Positions 58,203-64,000 of a stretch of DNA of 64,000 nucleotides are shown here, in pieces; the first letter of the stretch is position 1; each line of letters begins with the position of its first letter. The DNA lies in the NCBI GenBank assembly GCA_037176725.1, contig JAZBRS010000026.1, positions 99,121,501 to 99,185,500 on the forward strand, read 5' to 3'. The position numbers and the translations under genes were made by a program. The stretch is from Posidonia oceanica. Lineage: Eukaryota > Streptophyta > Magnoliopsida > Alismatales > Posidoniaceae. The notes beneath the pieces were generated by a model, which was not told where the DNA came from, searched no databases, and saw nothing but the letters and a program-made list of their open reading frames with translations.

Positions 58203-58338
58203 GTTAGACGCTACGCTCCTTTGCGTCAAACGTTGGACGCAGTAAGGAGCAGCGTCCTACACCCCAGGTGACAGTCACATGTTGGACACAAGAAGTTTTA
58301 GCATCATATGTTGGACGCATAAGGCTGTAGCGTCCAAC
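58203..58338. repeat. Two double-hairpin modules upstream of Y'
   Basis: 58203-58260 and 58281-58338, 58 bp each and 20 bp apart, the same 20-bp separation as the pair in the LTRs. They lie about 300 bp upstream of the Y' start, in its likely promoter. Confidence 0.93.
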
Positions 58339-58499
58339 ACTTCAGAGCAGTTTAAAATGCAGAATTTTGCCAGAAAACTTGCAAATCCATTTTCTTCCAA
58401 TACCGAAGGCTTCTACAAGCTAGAATGCACATGGAGATGAGGCCGTCATGATTTTCAAAGCAAAGATCCTGGGGCACCGCCGGGTCAACAAAGCGAAGC

Positions 58500-58865
58500 C
58501 AAAGAAGTATCCTTTTATCTCCTTGGGCAACCCCCTCGGCGTGTTTTATTCCAGTTTTCCCTTGGGCACCCCCCTCGGTGTATTATATCTCAGTTTTTCC
58601 TTGGGCGACCCCCTCGGCATGTTATATCTCAGTTTTTCCTTGGGCAACCCCCTCGACGTGTTTTCTTTTAGTTTTTTCTCGGGTAACACCCTCGGTGTGT
58701 TTTATTCCAGTTTTCCCTTGGGCGACCCCCTCGACGTGTTATATCTCAGTTTTTCCTTGGGCGACCCCCTTGGCGTGTTTTCTTTTAGTTTTTTCTCGAG
58801 TAACCCCCTTGGCGTGTTTTCTTTTAGTTTTTTCTTGGGTAACCCCCTCGGTGAGTCTTTTTAAT
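58500..58865. repeat. ~39-bp tandem array
   Basis: Units of about 39 bp containing CCCCCTCGGCGTGTT and CAGTTTTTCCTTGGGC. The period is divisible by three, so two frames stay open with a 13-residue peptide repeat; not a gene. Confidence 0.88.
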
Positions 58866-58908
58866 TCCAGTTCTAGCCCTTTGGCCAACGCCTAAAGGTA
58901 GATCCTTG

Positions 58909-59300
58909 AGTGTTGGATAAGTCCAGCTCAATCCTTGAGTGTTGGATAAGTCCAGCTCAATTCTTGGGTGTTGGATAAATCCAGCTCAAACCTTGAGTGT
59001 TGGATAAGTCCAGCTCAAAGCTTGAGTGTTGGATAAGTCTAGCTCAATCCTTGATGTTGGATAAATCCAGCTCAATCCTTGAGTGTTGGATAAGTCCAGC
59101 TCAATTCTTGGGTGTTGGATAAATCCAGCTCAATCCTTGAGTGTTGGATAAACCCAGCTTAAACCTTGAGTGTTGGACAAATCCAGCTCAATCCCTGAGT
59201 GTTGGATAAACCCAGCTCAATTCTTGAGTGTTGGATGTCTGATCCAGCTCATTTTCTCTGAGTGTTGGAAGTTTGATCCAGCTCAAGTCTTTTAAATGTT
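58909..59300. repeat. ~29-bp tandem array
   Basis: About twelve units of TTGAGTGTTGGATAAGTCC plus AGCTCAATCC. The period matches the 29-nt hairpin and GTGTTGGA recalls its arm, but there is no inverted partner. Confidence 0.88.
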
Positions 59301-59334
59301 TTGTTTTCCCCTTGGGCAATCCCCTCGGCAAATT

Positions 59335-60175
59335 TGCAAAGAACCTCAGAGCATAACCGGGATACCAAAGCAAAGAACCCTGGAGCATAACCGGGACACC
59401 AAAGCAAAGATCCCCGGATCATAACCGGGATACCAAAGCAAAGATCCCCAGAGCATAACCAAGATAACAAAGCAAACCTATCAAGGAAAGATCCCCAGAG
59501 CATAACCGGGACAGCAAAGCAAAGATCCCCGGAGCATAACTGGGATAACAAAGCAAACCAATCAAAAGTAGATCCCCAGAGCACAACTGGGATAACAAAG
59601 CAAACCTACCAAGGAAAGATCCCCGGAGCATAACCGGGACACCAAAGCAAAGATCCCCAGAGCATCACCAGGACACCAAAGCAAAGATCCCTGGAGCGTA
59701 ACGGGGATAACAAAGCAAACCAATCAAAAGTAGGTACCCCGGAGCACAACCGGACAAACAAAGCAAGCCCCGGAGCACAATCAGACAAATAAAGCAAGCC
59801 CCAGAGCACAACCGGACAAACAAAGCAAGCCCCGGAGCACAACTGGACAAACAAAGCAAACCTCGGAGCATAACTGGGATAACAAAGCAAACCAATCAAA
59901 AGCAGGTACCCTGGAGCACAACCAGACAAACAAAGCAAGCCCCGGAGCACAACTAGACAAACAAAGCAAGCCTCGGAGTACAACCGGACAAACAAAGCAA
60001 GCCCCGGAGCACAACTGGACAAATAAAGCAAACTCCGGAGCACAACCAGACAAATAAAGCAAACCTCAGAGCACAACCGGACAAACAAAGCAAACCCCGG
60101 AGCACAACCGAACAAACAAAGCAAAATCAATCAGCAGAAAGAACCCCGAAGCATGACCGGGTCAACAAAGCAAAG
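59335..60175. repeat. ~32-34-bp tandem array, two subtypes
   Basis: Left part: units of GATCCCCGGAGCATAACC plus GGGATACCAAAGCAA. Right part from about 59760: CCCCGGAGCACAACCGG plus ACAAACAAAGCAA. About 25 units in all. Open frames on the minus strand are cysteine-rich repeats produced by the array. Confidence 0.9.
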
Positions 60176-60700
60176 CCAACGGTATTAGTGAACCCCCTGT
60201 TCACTAACTCCCGGGTCAGAAGATGATGGTCCCCACCGAGAATGTAGGCAACATTCAATGAAAGGACACTTGATTCTGACGAATAGTTCATTGATTCCGA
60301 ATCACGAGATGACGGTCTCTGTCGAGAATGTAGGCAACATTCGATGAAAGGACAACTAATTGTGACGAATAGAGCCAACGTGGTCGGCAGAGAAGAGATC
60401 ATTTCCCCTTTTGCCTGGGAGCATCATGGGCCTCTCGCTCACCAACCCGCGTATCATGAGACGACGTTCCCTGGGAGAGTGTAGGCTACACTCGAGGAAA
60501 GGGCACCTGATCATGACAAATTGCATTCACGCATGTGTCAGTCTGCCTTGGGTGGTGAGAAATATTCCTGAGCCAACCCGGTATACAAATTAAAGCCGAC
60601 GATGAGGGAGGAACCTAATTACCTATCATGACCCCTTTTGTATTCCCGTCAGCACGCATCCATGCATAGCGCATTGTACTACATTCGCATTGAGTGGTCG
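60176..60700. other. Irregular long repeats between arrays
   Basis: Three diverged units with GAGAATGTAGGCAACATTC and GAAAGGACA (60235, 60325, 60475). No gene supported. Confidence 0.5.
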
Positions 60701-60719
60701 TCGGAATCATTAGCTATCC

Positions 60720-60960
60720 ATCCTTTTAGTTTGACCTCACGGGCAACCCCCGTGGCAGTGTCTTTTAGTTTGACCCCCGTGGCATGTCTTTTAGTTTGAC
60801 CCCCGCGGGCAATCCCCATGGCATGTCTTTTAAGTTTGACCTCACGGGCAACCCCCGTGGCAGTGTCTTTAGCTTGACCCCTGCGGGCCATCCCCGCGGC
60901 ATGTTGTTAGTTTGTTCCCCTTGGGCAATCCCCTTGGTCATGTTTCTTTAGCCGACCCTC
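60720..60960. repeat. ~38-bp tandem array
   Basis: Five to six units of AGTTTGACCTCACGGGCAAC plus CCCCGTGGCAGTGTCTTT, each with a CACGGG/CCCGTG hairpin. Confidence 0.85.
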
Positions 60961-61078
60961 TTTGTGTCCCGTCCAAGCCTGGTGGCAGCAGGTATTGGAT
61001 TTCATTTAGGATCTTTAGGTAGTGCCACACGGGGGTATCGTCTCGCCTTGTAGATAGCTTCATGCTGAAGCCATCTCC

Positions 61079-61093
61079 AAGGAGGGGCAATCT
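61079..61093 (+). other. Polypurine tract of element 3
   Basis: AAGGAGGGGCAATC directly before the right LTR; it fixes the plus orientation of the element and resembles the tract of element 1. Confidence 0.8.
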
Positions 61094-62372
61094 GTAGATA
61101 CCCTGTTTTGGCACTCCCTTCATGTTAGTATAGTCTGTTGCGTTAGGCCAGCTCTAGAAGCTCTTTTCTCAGCTCAAGCACTCTCATCAAACTTATTGAC
61201 ACCTGTCCCTGTGGTCGAGAGGCCAAAATTGGCAAGTTTCCATTTGAGTGTGTTGGACACCGGCTAGTCTAGCATCCAACGTTGGACGCTGTGAATCATA
61301 GCGTCCAACAACAAGTTCCATTTGAGTGTGTTGGACGCTGGCTGGTCTAGCGTCCAACGTTGGACACTGTGACTCATAGCGTCCAACGACCTGGATTTCA
61401 GTTTCCCCAAACTTTCCATATTTGGCTGAAATCAAATTTCGTGCTTTGCCTCCACTAAGTGTCATTTGACCGGTCAAGGCCTTAATGGGTTTTAATGGTC
61501 ATTAATCAGCCACTTATTGAGGAATATTCTTTGATCTTGGCATCTTTGCCTCGGAGTGTCGTTGGACACTGTAATGTTCAGCGTCCAACACTTCTGAATC
61601 AAGAAAGTTGCTGACTTGGCCTTTTTGTTCCTCCCCTACTTCTATAAAAGCAGGGGTACCCCCACTAGGATCGGGGACGGAAATTGGAGAGATCTGGGAG
61701 GGATTTAGGAGTGATTTTCAAGAGAGAAACACAATTTTGAGAAGTAGTGAGAGCAAGTAGAAAGTGTTTTGAGCTCAAATCTTGAGAGAAGAGGTGGAGA
61801 AAGAGTTTTGTAGGAGCTTGAGTCCTCCTCCGTCATCCGTGACATCACATCAACCCCACTTGCATTCCTTGCATAGACAAAAGGGGGCTTTCTTTAATTT
61901 TCATTTTCTTTTCACATCATATGTTTAATTTCGTAGTATAGTGAAGCATTTCATTTCATATATTGTTGTAGCTAGGCATAGTCATACTTAGTTGCAACCG
62001 GGGGGATAAAACCCCTCGGGTAAGTACTCCTCCTTTCACTTTATGTTCATTTTCAATTTGTTTTGAATCATATACTACACTTAGTTAATCCGTATCTTTA
62101 AAATCTGTTTTGTAAGGAAAAGAAGAAGAAGAAGAAACTCATCAAGTAGGGGCACCCTTGGGCAACGCTGGCGTTGTCCCAAGGTAGCTGAACCCACAAC
62201 CACACTACATCTCCCCAAAGGCATCTCAAGGGCCGGTGAAAGTGAACCGAGAGTGGCGATCACACCAATTCTGTCACCTGTGGAGTGACGGAGTTGGATA
62301 CCAAAAGGGGGCAATGAGGAAGCACTAAATAGACACAACAAGCTCCTCCTAACCAAAAACCTCATATCCACA
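61094..62372 (+). repeat. LTR F: 3' LTR of element 3
   Basis: 1279 bp, near-identical to LTR E, ending CACA. Modules at 61252-61309 and 61330-61387 (58 bp each), a half at 61561-61589, TATAAAAG at 61643-61650. Confidence 0.94.
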
Positions 62373-64000
62373 GTGCCCAAGAAAGATGGCCGAGTCCGAA
62401 TATGTATCGACTACCGGGACCTGAACAAAGCGAGTCCCAAGGACGATTTTCCATTGCCTCATATTGACGTCCTAGTCGACAACACTGCAGGCCACAAGAT
62501 GCTATCCTTTATGGACGGCTTCTCCGGCTATAATCAGATCAAAATGGTAGAAGAAGACATGGAAAAGACTTCATTCATCACCCCCTAGGGAGTCTTCTAC
62601 TATCAAGTTATGCCGTTTGGGCTGAAGAATACTGGCACAACCTATCAGAGGGCCATGACTACACTTTTCCATGACCTCATGCACCAAGAAGTGGAGGTCT
62701 ATGTAGATGATATGATTGCCAAAACCAAAGAGCCTGAGGATCACCTTGCTTGCCTAAAGAAGCTCTTTGACCGCTTGAGGAAATACAAATTGCGGCTTAA
62801 CCCCGGTAAATGTGTATTTGGGGTATCATCTGGCAAACTCTTGGGCTACATTGTTAGCTAGAGGGGGATTGAAGTGGACCCGATGAAAGTAAAAGCCATC
62901 ATGGACATGCCACCCTCAGGACTGAAAAGTAGGTCCGAGGCCTACTTGGGCGTTTACAGTATATCAGTCGCTTCATTACACAGCTTACGTCCATCTACGA
63001 AACCATATTCAAGCTCCTGAAGAAGAATGCAAAAATCGACTGGAGTGAGGAGTGCCAGGCTATATTTGATAAAATTAAGCAACTTCTGATCAAACCTCCT
63101 GTCCTGGTTCCTCCCATGCCAGGGAGACCTTTGCTTCTCTACCTTTCTACCACGCAGCATTCCATGGGCACTGTCTTGGGCCAACATGACGAATCTGGTA
63201 GGAAGGAGCACGCCATTTATTACCTGAGCAAGAAGTTCAATGAATGCAAGGCCAGCTACAGCACATTAGAGAAGACCTACTTATCCCTTGTCTGGGCTGC
63301 ACAGAAACTAAGGCATTATATGATGGCATACCCAGTTCAGCTCTTGTGCCAGCATGATCCTATCAAGTTCCTCTTTCAGAAGCCAGCTATGGTGGGCAGA
63401 TGTGTCAAGTGGTAGGTGTTGTTATCTCAGTACAACATCACCTTCGTCACACAGAAATCCATGAAGGGCCAGGCCATGGCAGATTACCTTGCTGATTTTT
63501 CTCTGCCTGAATACTAGCCACTCCAGATGCAGTTCCCTGACGAGGACATTCTCTTTGCAATGGAGGACTCTGAGGAGAAAGACCCTGAGGGCCAAGAGGA
63601 ATGGCAGCTGTACTTTGATGGCATTGTCAACAAGAAGGGCCAAGGCATAGGCACAGTGCTGACCACGCCCTAGAGGCAGATGGTTTCTTTTTGCGAGGAA
63701 GTTGACTTCCACATGCACAAACAATGAAGCGGAATATGAAGCATGCATCCTGGGATTGAAAGTCACCCTCAAGCATAAGGCGCAGAAGCTGCATGTGCAC
63801 GGTGATGCCATGCTGGTGATCACTCAACTAAATGGCGACTGGAAGACAAAAGATCCAAAATTTGTGCCATATCACAAACACCTGCTGAAGCTAATGGAAG
63901 AATTTGGGAGCATCTGCTTCACATATATGAACAGAGCAAAGAACGCGTACGCAGACGCACTAGCAACCCTGGCATCTTGGCTCAGTATACCTGAAGACAG
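62373..64000 (+). pseudogene. Element 4, right part: RT, RNase H, second RNase H
   Basis: Resumes exactly at the codon interrupted by element 3 (VPKKDGRVRICIDYRDLN). RT retains the active site YVDDMIAK at about 62700-62724, unlike element 1. Stops: TAG at 62586 (Trp expected), 62859, 63413, 63515 and 63671 (Gln expected). Frameshifts lie near 62912 and near 63690. RNase H (LLLYLSTTQHSMGTVL) and the second RNase H (WQLYFDGIVNKKGQG, then TNNEAEYEACILG) follow, and the window ends inside the latter. Integrase would follow outside the window. Confidence 0.9.

Larger units (their letters stand above)
48059..62372 (+). mobile_element. Element 3: non-autonomous LTR element carrying a PMD gene
   Basis: LTRs 48059-49341 and 61094-62372 begin TGTAGATACCC; the right one ends CA. 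It has a primer-site-like TGG at 49345, a gag-like frame (51415-52956), an antisense multi-exon PMD gene (Y'), four tandem arrays and a polypurine tract at 61079. No RT or integrase is present. It sits inside the RT frame of element 4; the flanks are ATGCC (48054-48058) and GTGCC (62373-62377), a 5-bp target duplication with one difference. It must be mobilised by another element's enzymes. Confidence 0.9.

Noticed and set aside
58909..59300. 29-bp array as tandem copies of the hairpin module
   Set aside because: The period is equal and GTGTTGGA is shared, but no inverted partner arm is present.
59606..60130. 174-codon Cys/Leu-rich frame on the minus strand
   Set aside because: Translation of the 32-34-bp array; the repeat peptide mirrors the DNA period.
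61193..61477. 94-codon minus-strand frame in the LTR, also at 48159-48443
   Set aside because: It spans the hairpin modules in an LTR; no domain, and it lies in U3.

Overview
The window is intergenic, retrotransposon-packed DNA from a flowering plant, probably a eudicot; the species cannot be told from the sequence. The signs are Ty3/gypsy elements of the Tat/Ogre type with very long LTRs, a second (archaeal-type) RNase H and a tRNA-Arg-like primer site, plant mobile domain (PMD) and DUF7745-like genes, and stop mutations in the contexts that plants methylate. No ordinary host gene, tRNA, rRNA or CRISPR array was found. Layout: the left 40.7 kb is a minus-strand nest. Element 1 (1-28818) is an Ogre-like element read right to left: 5' LTR C (23683-28818, truncated), gag, protease, RT, two RNases H, integrase, a downstream DUF7745-like gene, tandem arrays, polypurine tract and 3' LTR A (cut by the window start). 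A related solo LTR (B, 5761-11609) sits in one of its arrays with a perfect 5-bp target duplication. Element 1 lies inside element 2 (28819-40667), which keeps 5' LTR D, a triplicated primer-binding site, leader and gag but shows no pol. Element 2 in turn lies inside a block of broken PMD genes on the plus strand (40668-46250: X1, Y, X2).

The right part is a plus-strand Tat pol pseudogene (element 4, 46251-48058 and 62373-64000) split in its reverse transcriptase by element 3 (48059-62372). Element 3 is non-autonomous: 1.28-kb LTRs, a frameshifted gag, no pol, and in antisense a multi-exon PMD gene (Y') that keeps its introns, followed by four tandem arrays.

The most unusual signal is a 58-bp module made of two abutting 29-nt hairpins (9-bp arm, 11-nt loop, 9-bp arm; consensus arms GTTGGACGC and GCGTCCAAC). 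It occurs in the U3 of both element 3 LTRs, about ten times inside element 3, and in decayed form in every gap of the X1-Y-X2 block, so that PMD genes are bracketed by modules. Some copies show paired arm changes that keep the stem. A second stem-loop core (GATAG/CTATC and variants) is shared by four satellite-like arrays of different period in elements 1 and 2. Most in-frame stops are TAG where CAG or TGG is expected, as CHG-methylation decay predicts.
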